The notes: a model not told the origin generated them from the letters alone. Positions 8,193 to 19,316 are shown, numbered from the stretch's first letter. The stretch is DNA of 64,000 nt from Pseudomonas sp. CFBP 13711 (GCF_014842265.1 NZ_JACYVI010000001.1:62001-126000); one strand, 5' to 3'. Numbers and translations are program-made.

Positions 8193-9587
8193 ATGGATGA
8201 CCACGGACGCACCCCTTCCTCTAACCAGCCAATCCTTTACGTGCTCGATACCAACGTATTGATCCATGATCCAAACGCGCTTCTGAATTTCGAAGAACAT
8301 CACGTTGCACTCCCCATGACAGTCCTGGAAGAACTGGACAAGCTCAAGGCGGGCAAGCACTCGGTGGCTGCTGAATGTCGGCAGGCGATCCGGTTGATTG
8401 ACAAGACACTCGGCGAAGCGACCCCGGAGGAGGTTGAAAAAGGCGTACCGATCGATCGCGGTACAGGCGTATTCAAGGGTTATCTATCCATCCTCATGAA
8501 CAAGCGGCAAGAACCCAACCGGGTGCTGCCTGACAACCTCAATGACAACATCATCATCAACCAGCTGATTGACCTGCATGCGCGGAAAAAGGACACGCGC
8601 ATCGTACTGGTCACCAAAGACATCAACATGCGCCTGAAGGCGCGGGCCTGCGGCATCGAGGCCGAGGACTACAGCACCGACCAACTGGTCGACGACGTGT
8701 CGATGCTGTCCCGCGGTTACCACACCATGACCGGCTCTTTCTGGGACCGGGTGAGCAAAGTCGATACCCGCCAGGATCATGGCCGTACCTGGCACAAAGT
8801 GCAGATGATCGAGCAGATTCCGTCTGTGCACATCAACGAGTTCATCATCGATGAGCAAGGCTTCGTCGGTTGGGTCAAAGGCGTCAAGCCTGACGAACTG
8901 CTGTTGCTGGACATGCACCAGGAGCCGCTGCTGCACCAGGAAGCGTGGGGACTGAAGCCGCGTGACATCTATCAGGGGCTGGCGCTGTTTGCGCTGCTCG
9001 ATCCGGACATCCATCTGGTCAACCTGTCCGGCGCGGCCGGTTCGGGCAAGACCATTCTTGCCCTGGCCGCTGCCATCGAGCAGACCATGGTCAGCAAGCG
9101 TTATCGCCGCATCATCGCCACCCGAAGCGTGCAGGGGCTCGACCAGGAGATCGGCTTTTTGCCCGGCACCGAAGCAGAAAAAATGGAGCCATGGCTCGGC
9201 GCGATCACCGACAACCTGGAAGCGTTGCACATGGATGACGAAAACACCCATGGCAGCGTCGATTACATCCTGAGCAAGGTGCCGCTGCAGTTCAAATCCC
9301 TCAACTACATTCGCGGCCGAAGCTTCCAGCAGAGCCTGATCCTGATCGATGAATGCCAGAACCTCACGCCGCACCAGATGAAAACCATCATCACCCGTGC
9401 CGGCGCGGGCTCTAAAGTGGTCTGCCTGGGCAACCTGGCGCAGATCGACACCCCTTATCTGTCGGCAACCAGTTCGGGGCTGACCTACCTGACGGAGCGT
9501 TTCAAGGACTTCCCCAACGGCGTGCACATCAGTCTGCAAGGTGTTCCACGCTCGATCCTGGCTGAATACGCGGAGAGCCATCTCTAA
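8193..9587 (+). CDS. PIN-PhoH fusion ATPase (YlaK / PhoH2 type)
   Basis: A 464-aa protein with two domains. The N-terminal PIN RNase-like domain (about 14-165) has VLDTNVLIHD (D19), the conserved E-E-L-D-K region near 46-50 and VTKDINMRLKA (D143), so its acidic metal site looks complete. The C-terminal PhoH ATPase has Walker A GAAGSGKT (280-287), the Walker B region LILIDECQN and the family end motif GVPRSILAEYA. Related PhoH2 proteins act as RNA helicase/RNase enzymes; that activity is inferred here. The ATG is 6 nt after AGGTGA. It is followed by a hairpin-forming repeat and then moaC. Confidence 0.92.
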   Translation: MDDHGRTPSSNQPILYVLDTNVLIHDPNALLNFEEHHVALPMTVLEELDKLKAGKHSVAAECRQAIRLIDKTLGEATPEEVEKGVPIDRGTGVFKGYLSILMNKRQEPNRVLPDNLNDNIIINQLIDLHARKKDTRIVLVTKDINMRLKARACGIEAEDYSTDQLVDDVSMLSRGYHTMTGSFWDRVSKVDTRQDHGRTWHKVQMIEQIPSVHINEFIIDEQGFVGWVKGVKPDELLLLDMHQEPLLHQEAWGLKPRDIYQGLALFALLDPDIHLVNLSGAAGSGKTILALAAAIEQTMVSKRYRRIIATRSVQGLDQEIGFLPGTEAEKMEPWLGAITDNLEALHMDDENTHGSVDYILSKVPLQFKSLNYIRGRSFQQSLILIDECQNLTPHQMKTIITRAGAGSKVVCLGNLAQIDTPYLSATSSGLTYLTERFKDFPNGVHISLQGVPRSILAEYAESHL

Positions 9588-9595
9588 AAGGTTCA

Positions 9596-9674
9596 AGCGT
9601 CAAGCCTCAAGCTGCAAGCTCGCGCTCACTCAATGTCGCTAGCTTGTAGCTTGTAGCTTGCAGCTTGTGGCTAG
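9596..9674. repeat. AAGCTGCAAGC-type inverted repeat after the PhoH gene
   Basis: CAAGCTGCAAGCT at 9608-9620 is exactly reverse-complemented at 9655-9667, with extra partial copies of AGCTTGTAGCTTG between. The hairpin lies just after the PhoH-like stop and before the moaC ribosome site. The same words occur near 3.3, 36.5 and 51.2 kb, so this is a dispersed repeat family. It may act as a transcript-end structure. Confidence 0.7.
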
Positions 9675-9720
9675 CAGCCCTAACTCCCTACAATCCCCGC
9701 TCCTGTTCAGGAGTCATCCC

Positions 9721-10206
9721 GTGCTCACTCATCTCGATTCCCAAGGTCGCGCCCACATGGTCGACGTCACTGAAAAAGACGTCACGTTCCGTGAAGCGGT
9801 GGCCGAAGCGCGCGTGCGCATGCTGCCCGAAACCCTGCAAATGATCGTCGCAGGCGGGCATCCCAAAGGGGACGTATTTGCCGTCGCGCGCATCGCCGGC
9901 ATTCAGGCCGCGAAGAAAACCAGCGATCTGATTCCCCTCTGTCATCCGTTGATGCTTACCGGTGTGAAGGTCGAACTCACCGCCGAAAGCCCTGACACCG
10001 TGCACATCGTTGCGCGCTGCAAACTCTCCGGCCAGACCGGGGTGGAAATGGAAGCGTTGACCGCCGCCAGCATCGCCGCCCTGACCATCTACGACATGTG
10101 CAAGGCGGTTGACCGCGGCATGACCATCGAACACGTGCGGTTGCTCGAAAAGCTCGGTGGCAAGAGCGGACACTTCATCGCCGACGACCAGGTGATCGCC
10201 CAATGA
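9721..10206 (+). CDS. moaC: MoaC, cyclic pyranopterin monophosphate synthase
   Basis: A 161-aa enzyme of molybdenum cofactor synthesis that converts the MoaA product into cyclic pyranopterin monophosphate. Conserved blocks are [45 protein letters not shown] and the catalytic D/K pair in MCKAVDRGM. The GTG at 9721 is chosen over a longer upstream frame because AGGAG lies 7 nt before it and the length then equals the usual 161 aa. The stop overlaps the moaD start (ATGA), so moaC, moaD and moaE form a tightly coupled operon. Confidence 0.95.
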   Translation: MLTHLDSQGRAHMVDVTEKDVTFREAVAEARVRMLPETLQMIVAGGHPKGDVFAVARIAGIQAAKKTSDLIPLCHPLMLTGVKVELTAESPDTVHIVARCKLSGQTGVEMEALTAASIAALTIYDMCKAVDRGMTIEHVRLLEKLGGKSGHFIADDQVIAQ

Positions 10207-10454
10207 CCATTCACGTACAAGTCCAATATTTCGCGCGTTTTCGCGAAACCCTCGGCACCGAGAGCGAGAACCTCGAAGGCTCATTCGCCACCATCGACGC
10301 CGTGCGCCAGCATTTACTCGAGCGCGGCGGTGTGTGGGAAGTGCTGAGTGAGAAAGGCATCATGTGCGCCCGCAACCAGGAGCTGTGCTCGCTGGACACG
10401 GCCGTCGAACCGGGCGATGAGGTGGCGTTCTTTCCGACCGTCACCGGAGGTTGA
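10203..10454 (+). CDS. moaD: MoaD, molybdopterin synthase small subunit
   Basis: An 83-aa ubiquitin-fold sulfur carrier. The C-terminus ends in VTGG, and the terminal Gly-Gly is the residue pair that is adenylated and thiocarboxylated to carry sulfur into the MoaE active site. ATG overlaps the moaC stop by 4 nt. The frame ends 1 nt before the moaE start, supporting coupled synthesis of the two subunits in equal amounts. Length fits the family. Confidence 0.94.
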   Translation: MTIHVQVQYFARFRETLGTESENLEGSFATIDAVRQHLLERGGVWEVLSEKGIMCARNQELCSLDTAVEPGDEVAFFPTVTGG

Positions 10455-10455
10455 T

Positions 10456-10905
10456 ATGGCCGTTCGAGTACAAGCCGCCGCGTTCGATCCGGGCGCGGAA
10501 CTCAATGCCATGCACGACGCCAACGTCGGCGTGGGTGCGGTGGTCAGCTTTGTGGGCTATGTGCGGGATTTCAACGACGGCCGTGAGGTAGCGGGGATGT
10601 TTCTCGAGCATTACCCCGGCATGACCGAGAAGGCGCTGGTTAAAATCGCTGATGAGGCGCAGCAGCGCTGGCCGTTGCTCAAGCTGGAAGTGATTCATCG
10701 CGTGGGCGAGTTGGAACCGGGCGAGCCAATCGTGTTCGTCGCGGCGGCCAGCGCCCATCGCCAGGCCGCGTTCGAGGCCTGTGATTTCGTCATGGACTAC
10801 CTGAAAACCCGCGCGCCGTTCTGGAAGAAGGAAAACACTTCAGAAGGGCCGCGCTGGGTTGAGGGCCGCGACAGCGATCACATGGCTGCAGATCGCTGGA
10901 AATAG
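10456..10905 (+). CDS. moaE: MoaE, molybdopterin synthase catalytic subunit
   Basis: A 149-aa large subunit of molybdopterin synthase, which pairs with MoaD to add the dithiolene sulfurs to cyclic pyranopterin. Family blocks are GAVVSFVGYVRDFN, LEHYPGMTEKAL, VIHRVGELEPGE, FVAAASAHRQAAFEAC and KTRAPFWKKE, the last holding the catalytic lysines. The frame is open further upstream inside moaD. The ATG at 10456 is selected because GGAGG (10446-10450) precedes it and MAVRVQAA gives the standard length. Confidence 0.95.
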   Translation: MAVRVQAAAFDPGAELNAMHDANVGVGAVVSFVGYVRDFNDGREVAGMFLEHYPGMTEKALVKIADEAQQRWPLLKLEVIHRVGELEPGEPIVFVAAASAHRQAAFEACDFVMDYLKTRAPFWKKENTSEGPRWVEGRDSDHMAADRWK

Positions 10906-10937
10906 GCTGCGGGCTCAGCATTCGCAGGCGCGTGGCG

Positions 10938-12404
10938 TCATTCCGCCGCAGGAATCGCTCGCTGCACGCGCACCACCGGCCGTAGCAACACGGTCGGCGG
11001 CGTTTCGCAGCTGATCTTGCGGCCCAGCTTCTCTTCGATCGACGGCAGCTGATACGAATCGTCTTCCCCGGCGAAGCTGATCGACACGCCGTCTGCGCCG
11101 GCACGACCGGTCCGGCCGATGCGGTGCACGTAGTCGTCCGGTACTTCCGGCAGGGTGAAGTTGATCACGTGGCTGATGCCGTCGATGTGAATCCCGCGAC
11201 CGGCAACATCGGTGGCCACCAGCACGCGAATCTTGCCTTCGCGAAACCCTTCCAGCGTCTTGATGCGCTTGTGCTGCGGCACGTCGCCTGACAACTGCGC
11301 GGCATTGATGCCGTCACGCACCAGACGCTCTTCGATGCGTCGCACTTCATCCTTGCGGTTGGCGAACACCATCACCCGTTCCCAACCGTGGTCGTTGATC
11401 AGGTTGAACAACAGCTTGTACTTGTCAGCGCCGGCCACGGCATAGATGTGCTGCTCGACCGTGTCGCTGGCGACGTTCAGGGATTCGATCTCGACGATCG
11501 CAGGGTCCGTCGTCCACTGCTTGGCCAGGTTCATCACGTCTTCGGTGAAGGTGGCGGAGAACAGCAGCGTCTGACGCTCGCCCTTGTGTGGGGTCTGGCG
11601 AATGATCGAGCGGACCTGAGGGATGAAGCCCATGTCGAGCATGCGGTCGGCTTCGTCCAGGACCATGACCTCAACCATGTCCAGGTGCACTTCGCCGCGC
11701 TGGGCGAAGTCCAGCAGACGGCCTGGCGTGGCAACCAGAATGTCGCAGTGGCGGGCTTCGAGGTGTTTAAGCTGCTTGTCGAAATCCATGCCGCCCACGA
11801 ACGTCATCACGTTGAGGTCGGTGTACTTGGTCAGCGCCTCGGCGTCCTTGGCGATCTGCACCACCAGTTCGCGGGTCGGCGCAATGATCAGCGCCCGGGG
11901 TTCACCCATGTAGCGCTCTTTCGGCGGAGGCGTCTGGGTCAGCTGAGTGATGATAGAAATCAGGAAGGCGGCGGTCTTGCCGGTGCCGGTCTGGGCGCGG
12001 CCGATGGCATCGCGGCCTTTGAGGGTGTAACCCAGAACGCCCGCCTGGATCGGCGTGCAGTACGGGAAGCCCAGGTCCTGGATCGCGTGCATCAGTTCGG
12101 GAGCGAGGGGGAAATCGTGGAAACGGGTTTTGCCTTCCTGGGGTTCGACGACGAAGTCTTCGGGTTTCCAGGGAATGACGATGGGCTTGGGCGCACGTTC
12201 TCGGCGCGGGCGTTCAGCCCTAACGGGCGATGTAACGGCCGGTGCGGTGGCTGCCAAATGCTCGGGCGCAGGCACGTGCACTTCTGCTGCTGACGGTTCC
12301 CGGGAGACGCTTTCGGTCTGGCGCTGGGGGACGGGGAGGGGAGCAGCAGGCGCGAGCGGCTCAGCCTCGCTTTTTCCGAACATCTTTTTAAGTGCTTTGA
12401 GCAC
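10938..12404 (-). CDS. rhlB: RhlB-type DEAD-box RNA helicase
   Basis: A 488-aa ATP-dependent RNA helicase. The first 80 or so residues are a basic, Pro/Ala-rich tail. The helicase core shows motif I AQTGTGKT, motif Ia PTREL, motif [15 protein letters not shown], motif III SAT and motif [12 protein letters not shown]. Its closest class is RhlB, the degradosome-associated helicase; the Pseudomonas form has this longer N-terminus. The start is read as GTG at 12404 ([11 protein letters not shown]), with only a weak ribosome site. It is convergent with moaE, about 32 nt apart, and no clear terminator lies between them. Confidence 0.88.
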   Translation of the reverse strand: MLKALKKMFGKSEAEPLAPAAPLPVPQRQTESVSREPSAAEVHVPAPEHLAATAPAVTSPVRAERPRRERAPKPIVIPWKPEDFVVEPQEGKTRFHDFPLAPELMHAIQDLGFPYCTPIQAGVLGYTLKGRDAIGRAQTGTGKTAAFLISIITQLTQTPPPKERYMGEPRALIIAPTRELVVQIAKDAEALTKYTDLNVMTFVGGMDFDKQLKHLEARHCDILVATPGRLLDFAQRGEVHLDMVEVMVLDEADRMLDMGFIPQVRSIIRQTPHKGERQTLLFSATFTEDVMNLAKQWTTDPAIVEIESLNVASDTVEQHIYAVAGADKYKLLFNLINDHGWERVMVFANRKDEVRRIEERLVRDGINAAQLSGDVPQHKRIKTLEGFREGKIRVLVATDVAGRGIHIDGISHVINFTLPEVPDDYVHRIGRTGRAGADGVSISFAGEDDSYQLPSIEEKLGRKISCETPPTVLLRPVVRVQRAIPAAE

Positions 12405-12518
12405 GGTGATCTCATCGATAGATTTAGGAATGTACGCCGGGGAGTGTAAAGCAAGAACCCGGCGCGGCGTAGTGTCCTAGCAAATCCGCAACGTAATTGG
12501 AAGGATCAATTGAGTGGA

Positions 12519-13665
<1,147 letters not shown>

Positions 13666-14697
13666 ATGAAGATGTTGAAATCCACCCTGGCTGTAGTGGC
13701 CGCCGCTGCAGCGCTCGGTCTGACCGGGTTCGCTCAAGCGGGTGCCAAGCTGGACGCCATTCAGAAGAAGGGCTTTATTCAGTGCGGCGTCAGTGACGGT
13801 CTGCCAGGCTTCTCGGTTCCAGATGCAAGCGGCAAGATCCAGGGCATCGACGCCGACTTCTGCCGCGCTGTTGCTGCCGCGGTGTTTGGCGACGCGACCA
13901 AGGTCAAGTTCAGCCAGCTGAACGCCAAAGAGCGTTTCACTGCGCTGCAGTCCGGCGAAATCGACATCCTGTCGCGTAACACCACCTGGACCAGCTCCCG
14001 TGACGCGAGCATGGGCTTGGTCTTCCCGGGCTTCGTCACTTATTACGACGGCGTTGGCTTCCTGGCCAATAGCAAGCTGGGCGTGAAAAGTGCCAAGGAA
14101 CTGGACGGCGCGACCATCTGTATTCAGGCCGGTACCACCACTGAGCTGAACGTGTCGGACTACTTCCGCGCCAACAACCTCAAGTACACCCCGATCACGT
14201 TCGACACATCCGACGAAAGCGCCAAGTCGCTGGAATCCGGTCGTTGCGACGTACTGACCTCCGACAAATCCCAGCTCTACGCACAGCGCTCCAAGCTGGC
14301 CTCGCCGAAGGACTACGTCGTTCTGCCTGAAACCATCTCCAAAGAACCGCTGGGTCCTGTTGTCGCACGTGGCGATGAAGACTTCAGCACCATCGTTCGC
14401 TGGGTGGGCTACGCGCTGCTGAACGCGGAAGAAGCAGGCGTGACGTCGAAAAACGTTGAAGCCGAAGCCAAGTCCACCAAGAACCCGGACGTCGCTCGTC
14501 TGCTGGGTGCCGACGGTGAGTACGGCGTTCAGCTGAAACTGAAGAAAGACTGGGTCGTGCAGATCGTCAAGCAAGTCGGTAACTACGGCGAAATCTTCGA
14601 GAAGAACCTGGGCGCAGCCACTCCTCTGGAGATCGCTCGCGGTCAGAACGCTCTGTGGAACGCTGGCGGCATTCAATACGCACCACCAGTGCGTTGA
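13666..14697 (+). CDS. aapJ: AapJ, periplasmic L-amino-acid binding protein
   Basis: A 343-aa solute-binding protein of the general L-amino-acid ABC transporter. The signal peptide ends after FAQA (about residue 24). The mature part has family-3 SBP features: an early disulfide-type Cys in FIQCGVSDG, then GFSVPDASGKIQGIDADFCRA, a ligand-contact region NTTWTSSRDAS and TICIQAGTTTELN. Expected ligands are a broad range of L-amino acids, notably Glu, Asp, Gln and Asn. The ATG follows GGAGG. A strong hairpin separates it from aapQ, which often raises SBP mRNA over permease mRNA. Confidence 0.94.
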   Translation: MKMLKSTLAVVAAAAALGLTGFAQAGAKLDAIQKKGFIQCGVSDGLPGFSVPDASGKIQGIDADFCRAVAAAVFGDATKVKFSQLNAKERFTALQSGEIDILSRNTTWTSSRDASMGLVFPGFVTYYDGVGFLANSKLGVKSAKELDGATICIQAGTTTELNVSDYFRANNLKYTPITFDTSDESAKSLESGRCDVLTSDKSQLYAQRSKLASPKDYVVLPETISKEPLGPVVARGDEDFSTIVRWVGYALLNAEEAGVTSKNVEAEAKSTKNPDVARLLGADGEYGVQLKLKKDWVVQIVKQVGNYGEIFEKNLGAATPLEIARGQNALWNAGGIQYAPPVR

Positions 14698-14707
14698 TTG
14701 ACCTGCA

Positions 14708-14732
14708 CCCGGCTGCGTGAATCGCAGCCGGG
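14708..14732 (+). other. Hairpin between aapJ and aapQ
   Basis: CCCGGCTGCG (14708-14717) and its exact complement CGCAGCCGGG (14723-14732) flank a 5-nt loop TGAAT. There is no long U-run after it, so it is more likely an mRNA-stabilising or attenuating structure than a full terminator. It lies in the 65-nt gap between SBP and permease genes. Confidence 0.75.
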
Positions 14733-14762
14733 CGCTTTGTTGCATTTCTTCCGGGGCACTCC

Positions 14763-15944
14763 ATGCAAAATCAAATCAGCGCACCCAAGCAGAGGCTCAG
14801 CCTCAGCGACCCTAAAGTGCGTGCGTGGCTATTTCAGATAATTACGGTTGTCGCCGTAGTCGCGATGGGTTGGTATCTGTTCGATAACACCCAGACCAAC
14901 TTGCAACACCGGGGTATCACCTCAGGTTTCGGTTTCCTTGAAAACAGTGCCGGCTTCGGCATCGCGCAGCACCTGATTCCGTTCACGGAGTCGGACACCT
15001 ACGCGCGGGTTTTCCTGATCGGTTTGCTCAACACGCTGCTGGTGACGTTCATCGGCGTGATCCTCGCGACCCTGCTGGGCTTCATCGTCGGCGTCGCGCG
15101 CCTGTCCAACAACTGGATCATCAATAAGCTGGCGACGGTTTACGTTGAAGTCTTCCGTAACATTCCGCCGCTGCTGCAGATCCTGTTCTGGTACTTCGCC
15201 GTGTTCCTGACCCTGCCGGGGCCGCGGGCTGCCCACGGGTTTCTCGGCTCGTTCTTCGTCAGCAGCCGTGGCCTGAACATGCCGGCCGCGATTGCCACCG
15301 ATGCGGCGTGGCCGTTCGTGATCAGCGTGGTGCTGGCCATTGTCGCCATCGTGCTCATGGCGCGCTGGGCGAACAAGCGCTTCGAAGCCACGGGCGTACC
15401 GTTCCACAAGTTCTGGGCAGGCCTTGCGCTGTTCATCGTGATCCCGGCGCTCTGCGCGTTGATCTTCGGTGCGCCGGTGCATTGGGAAGTGCCCGAGCTC
15501 AAAGGCTTCAACTTCGTTGGCGGCTGGGTATTGATCCCTGAACTGCTGGCCCTGACCCTCGCCCTGACGGTCTATACGGCGGCATTCATCGCCGAAATCG
15601 TGCGTTCGGGCATCAAGTCGGTGAGCCACGGCCAGACCGAAGCGGCACGTTCGCTGGGCCTGCGTCCAGGGCCGACGCTGCGCAAGGTCATCATTCCGCA
15701 GGCGCTGCGGGTGATCATCCCGCCATTGACCAGCCAATACCTGAACCTGGCGAAGAACTCGTCGCTGGCCGCCGGTATCGGTTACCCGGAAATGGTTTCG
15801 CTGTTCGCCGGTACCGTGCTCAACCAGACCGGTCAGGCGATCGAAGTCATTGCCATCACCATGAGCGTGTACCTGGCGATCAGTATCAGCATTTCCCTGC
15901 TGATGAACTGGTACAACAAGCGCATTGCGCTGATCGAGCGGTGA
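14763..15944 (+). CDS. aapQ: AapQ, amino-acid ABC transporter permease
   Basis: A 393-aa inner-membrane permease, longer than simple His/Glu permeases as is typical for AapQ. A transmembrane helix near residues 22-40 is followed by a periplasmic segment, then a second block of helices from about 78 on. The conserved EAA loop is clear: GQTEAARSLGLRPGPTLRKV followed by IIPQALRVIIPPLTSQYLNL. It pairs with AapM to form the channel driven by AapP. The ATG at 14763 follows a modest ribosome site. It ends 10 nt before aapM. Confidence 0.94.
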   Translation: MQNQISAPKQRLSLSDPKVRAWLFQIITVVAVVAMGWYLFDNTQTNLQHRGITSGFGFLENSAGFGIAQHLIPFTESDTYARVFLIGLLNTLLVTFIGVILATLLGFIVGVARLSNNWIINKLATVYVEVFRNIPPLLQILFWYFAVFLTLPGPRAAHGFLGSFFVSSRGLNMPAAIATDAAWPFVISVVLAIVAIVLMARWANKRFEATGVPFHKFWAGLALFIVIPALCALIFGAPVHWEVPELKGFNFVGGWVLIPELLALTLALTVYTAAFIAEIVRSGIKSVSHGQTEAARSLGLRPGPTLRKVIIPQALRVIIPPLTSQYLNLAKNSSLAAGIGYPEMVSLFAGTVLNQTGQAIEVIAITMSVYLAISISISLLMNWYNKRIALIER

Positions 15945-15954
15945 GGAAACGCGC

Positions 15955-17052
15955 ATGACATCCCATACTTTCAAACCCGACATGCCACCGCCGAGCAAAG
16001 TCTTCGGCCCGGTGGCATGGATGCGCCAGAACCTGTTCTCGAGCTGGATCAACACGCTGTTGACCCTGTTCGCGATCTACTTGATCTGGCTGGTTGTTCC
16101 ACCGCTGCTGAGTTGGGCCATCTTCGATGCCAACTGGGTCGGTACCACGCGCGAAGACTGCACCAAGGCCGGCGCCTGCTGGGTGTTCATCGAACAGCGC
16201 TTCGGCCAGTTCATGTACGGCTACTACCCGCAGGCACTGCGCTGGAGGGTTGATCTGACCGTCTGGCTGGCGATCATCGGCGTCGCGCCGCTGTTCATCA
16301 AAGTGATGCCGCGCAAGGCGATTTACGGCCTGTCGTTCCTGTTCATCTACCCGATCGTTGCGTACTTCCTGCTGCACGGCGGTGTGTTCGGCCTGGACCT
16401 GGTTGCGACCAGTCAGTGGGGCGGCCTGATGCTGACCCTGGTGATCGCCACAGTGGGTATCGCCGGCGCGTTGCCACTGGGTGTAGTGCTGGCTTTGGGG
16501 CGTCGCTCCGAAATGCCGGCCATCCGCGTGATGTGCGTGACGTTCATCGAGTTCTGGCGGGGCGTTCCGTTAATCACCGTGCTGTTCATGTCGTCGGTAA
16601 TGCTGCCGTTGTTCCTGCCTGAAGGCATGAACTTCGACAAACTGCTGCGCGCACTGATCGGCGTGATTCTGTTCCAGTCGGCGTATGTGGCCGAGGTGGT
16701 TCGGGGCGGCATGCAGGCCATTCCGAAAGGTCAGTACGAAGCGGCTGCGGCCATGGGCCTCGGCTACTGGCGGCGCATGGGCCTGGTGATTCTGCCGCAG
16801 GCCCTGAAGCTGGTCATTCCCGGCCTGGTCAACACCGTGATCGCGTTGTTCAAGGACACCAGTCTGGTGATCATCATCGGCCTGTTCGACCTGCTCAACA
16901 GCGTCAAACAAGCTGCCGCCGACCCCAAGTGGCTCGGCATGGCGACCGAGGGTTACGTGTTCGCGGCCCTGGTGTTCTGGATCTTCTGTTTCGGCATGTC
17001 CCGCTACTCCATGCACTTGGAGCGTAAGTTGGACACAGGCCACAAGCGTTAG
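15955..17052 (+). CDS. aapM: AapM, amino-acid ABC transporter permease
   Basis: A 365-aa second permease of the general L-amino-acid transporter. It has a first helix at about 28-52, a cysteine-containing periplasmic loop (TKAGACWVF), two further helices and then the standard permease core. The EAA motif is [20 protein letters not shown], followed by [20 protein letters not shown]. Its stop codon overlaps the AGGAG ribosome site of aapP, so the last two genes are closely coupled. The pairing AapQ-AapM in this order is the norm for the family. Confidence 0.94.
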   Translation: MTSHTFKPDMPPPSKVFGPVAWMRQNLFSSWINTLLTLFAIYLIWLVVPPLLSWAIFDANWVGTTREDCTKAGACWVFIEQRFGQFMYGYYPQALRWRVDLTVWLAIIGVAPLFIKVMPRKAIYGLSFLFIYPIVAYFLLHGGVFGLDLVATSQWGGLMLTLVIATVGIAGALPLGVVLALGRRSEMPAIRVMCVTFIEFWRGVPLITVLFMSSVMLPLFLPEGMNFDKLLRALIGVILFQSAYVAEVVRGGMQAIPKGQYEAAAAMGLGYWRRMGLVILPQALKLVIPGLVNTVIALFKDTSLVIIIGLFDLLNSVKQAAADPKWLGMATEGYVFAALVFWIFCFGMSRYSMHLERKLDTGHKR

Positions 17053-17062
17053 GAGTTTTGTG

Positions 17063-17827
17063 ATGAGTGAAGCTATCAGTAAGCCTCTGGGCGCCGAAGG
17101 CATGATCCGGATGGAAGGCGTACACAAGTGGTACGGCCAGTTCCACGTGTTGAAAGACATAAACCTGAACGTGCGTCAGGGCGAGCGCATCGTCTTGTGC
17201 GGCCCGTCGGGGTCGGGCAAGTCGACCACCATTCGCTGCCTCAACCGTCTGGAAGAACACCAGCAGGGTCGCATCGTGGTCGATGGCACCGAACTGACGT
17301 CGGACCTGAAGCAGATCGAGACGATTCGTCGCGAAGTCGGCATGGTGTTCCAGCACTTCAACCTGTTCCCGCACCTGACCATCCTGCAGAACTGCACGCT
17401 CGCGCCGATGTGGGTGCGCAAGATGCCCAAGCGCAAGGCCGAAGAAATCGCCATGCACTATCTGGAGCGCGTGCGCATTCCGGAGCAGGCGCACAAGTAT
17501 CCGGGCCAGCTGTCCGGTGGTCAGCAACAGCGTGTGGCGATTGCCCGCGCGCTGTGCATGAAGCCGAAGATCATGCTGTTCGACGAGCCGACCTCGGCCC
17601 TCGATCCGGAAATGGTGAAAGAGGTGCTCGACACCATGGTCGGCCTGGCGGAAGAAGGCATGACCATGCTCTGCGTGACCCACGAAATGGGCTTTGCCCG
17701 TACCGTGGCCAATCGCGTGATCTTCATGGACAAGGGCGAGATCGTCGAACAAGCCGCACCGAACGACTTCTTCGATAATCCGCAAAGCGACCGTACTCGC
17801 CTGTTCCTCAGCCAGATCCTGCACTGA
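17063..17827 (+). CDS. aapP: AapP, amino-acid ABC transporter ATPase
   Basis: A 254-aa ATPase that powers the Aap importer. Motifs in order: Walker [11 protein letters not shown]-loop VFQHFNLF, signature [15 protein letters not shown], Walker [13 protein letters not shown] and H-loop [10 protein letters not shown]. Both a GTG (17060) and an ATG (17063) are in frame. The ATG is chosen because its distance from AGGAG (17051-17055) is 7 nt rather than 4. A clear intrinsic terminator follows, marking the operon end. Confidence 0.95.
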   Translation: MSEAISKPLGAEGMIRMEGVHKWYGQFHVLKDINLNVRQGERIVLCGPSGSGKSTTIRCLNRLEEHQQGRIVVDGTELTSDLKQIETIRREVGMVFQHFNLFPHLTILQNCTLAPMWVRKMPKRKAEEIAMHYLERVRIPEQAHKYPGQLSGGQQQRVAIARALCMKPKIMLFDEPTSALDPEMVKEVLDTMVGLAEEGMTMLCVTHEMGFARTVANRVIFMDKGEIVEQAAPNDFFDNPQSDRTRLFLSQILH

Positions 17828-17848
17828 GTCAGGAGCAACGCACCACAG

Positions 17849-17876
17849 AAACCCGGGCCCAGTGCCCGGGTTTTTT
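17849..17876 (+). terminator. Rho-independent terminator of the aap operon
   Basis: AACCCGGGC and GCCCGGGTT form a stem around a short loop (CCAGT), followed by a run of six T. It lies about 20 nt after the aapP stop. Confidence 0.9.
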
Positions 17877-18008
17877 ATGGCCGATCCCCTGACGTTTGCC
17901 GCGAAACTGTACCCAATCCTCGTAAAACTTGTGTTCTCTGCCGATCTCCAACAGGATTACTGCTTTGCGCAATGCGCTGTTACATCCTCCTGCCCCCACG
18001 AGAATCCC

Positions 18009-19316
18009 ATGACGACCAAGGCGCCGACGGCGAGCAGCACCCGTTCCAATGCTTCGACCCCTCACGACATCAACGAGCTGCTGATCGATGCAGAAGCCGA
18101 TGACGAGCAAGTGCAGCAGCATCATCCCGTGCTCAAGCGCCCATGGTTCCTGTTGTTGGGCCTGGTGCTGGTGGCGCTGAACCTGCGTCCGGCGTTGTCG
18201 AGCATGGCGCCGTTGTTGAGTGAGGTGTCACGAAGCCTGGGACTTTCGGCGGCCACGGCCGGCTTGCTGACCACGTTACCGGTGTTGTGCCTGGGTCTGT
18301 TCGCGCCGCTTGCGCCGATCCTCGCGCGGCGTTTCGGCAGTGAGCGCGTGGTGCTTGGCATATTGCTGACGCTGACCTGCGGCATCATTCTGCGCAGCTC
18401 GCTCGGCGAGTTCGGTCTGTTTGCTGGCAGCATCATGGCCGGTGCGAGCATCGGCATCATCGGGGTGCTGCTGCCCGGCATCGTCAAGCGCGACTTCGCC
18501 AAACAGGCCGGCGCCATGACGGGCGTCTACACCATGGCGCTGTGCCTGGGCGCTGCTGTCGCGGCGGGCTCAACGGTTCCATTGAGCGAAGTGCTGGGTA
18601 GCGGCACCGGCAGCGACTGGACGCTTGGCCTCGGCTTCTGGATCGTCCCGGCGATTCTCGCCGCGATCTTCTGGTGGCCGCAGACGCGTCAACGTCATGG
18701 CCAGCATCAGGTGGCTTATCGGGTGCGCGGTTTGCGCCGGGATCCTCTGGCCTGGCAAGTCACCCTTTATATGGGGCTGCAATCGTCGCTGGCCTACATC
18801 GTGTTCGGCTGGCTGCCGTCGATCCTCATCGGGCGAGGGCTGACTGCCGTTGACGCCGGCCTGCTGTTGTCCGGTTCGATCATGGTGCAACTGGTCAGCT
18901 CGCTGACCGCGCCATGGCTGGCCACTCGCGGCAAGGACCAGCGGATTGCAATTGTGCTGGTGATGCTGCTCACACTGGCGGGGCTGTTCGGCTGCCTGTC
19001 TGCGCCGCTTGAGCAATTGTGGGCCTGGGCCATCGTGCTTGGGCTGGGGCAGGGCGGCACGTTCAGCCTGGCACTGACCCTGATCGTGTTGCGCTCGCGG
19101 GACTCCCACGTCGCCGCGAACCTGTCGAGCATGGCCCAGGGCTTCGGCTACACCCTGGCGTCGCTCGGGCCTTTCGCGGTCGGCGTGGTGCATGACTGGA
19201 CCGGCAACTGGGACTCGGTCGGCTGGATCTTCGGCATCATCGGCGTCGCCGCGATCATCGCCGGTCTCGGCGCCGGGCGCGCGCTTTACGTGGGTGTCAC
19301 GAGCGAGAAAATCTGA
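18009..19316 (+). CDS. CynX/NimT-type MFS transporter
   Basis: A 435-aa inner-membrane permease of the major facilitator superfamily. The first 45 residues are a hydrophilic Ser/Thr- and Asp/Glu-rich tail; about 12 helices follow. The sequence LVLVALNLRPALSSMAPLL at the first helix is the hallmark of the CynX / NimT cyanate-nitroimidazole branch. The frame is open back to 17862, but that part overlaps the aap terminator, so the ATG at 18009 is used. The substrate cannot be told from sequence: relatives move cyanate or 2-nitroimidazole. No cyanase gene lies nearby, so cyanate is not supported. Confidence 0.85.
   Translation: MTTKAPTASSTRSNASTPHDINELLIDAEADDEQVQQHHPVLKRPWFLLLGLVLVALNLRPALSSMAPLLSEVSRSLGLSAATAGLLTTLPVLCLGLFAPLAPILARRFGSERVVLGILLTLTCGIILRSSLGEFGLFAGSIMAGASIGIIGVLLPGIVKRDFAKQAGAMTGVYTMALCLGAAVAAGSTVPLSEVLGSGTGSDWTLGLGFWIVPAILAAIFWWPQTRQRHGQHQVAYRVRGLRRDPLAWQVTLYMGLQSSLAYIVFGWLPSILIGRGLTAVDAGLLLSGSIMVQLVSSLTAPWLATRGKDQRIAIVLVMLLTLAGLFGCLSAPLEQLWAWAIVLGLGQGGTFSLALTLIVLRSRDSHVAANLSSMAQGFGYTLASLGPFAVGVVHDWTGNWDSVGWIFGIIGVAAIIAGLGAGRALYVGVTSEKI

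Noticed and set aside
7966..8262. 98-codon frame before the PhoH-like gene
   Set aside because: It overlaps the start of the PhoH-like gene in another frame and shows no conserved features or ribosome site.
9596..9720. Molybdenum-cofactor riboswitch before moaC
   Set aside because: The upstream segment is a dispersed AAGC-type repeat followed directly by the ribosome site; no structured aptamer-sized region is present.
18009..19316. Cyanate transporter CynX as a firm call
   Set aside because: The fold and opening helix fit the CynX/NimT branch, but no cyanase or carbonic anhydrase gene is nearby, so the substrate is left open.
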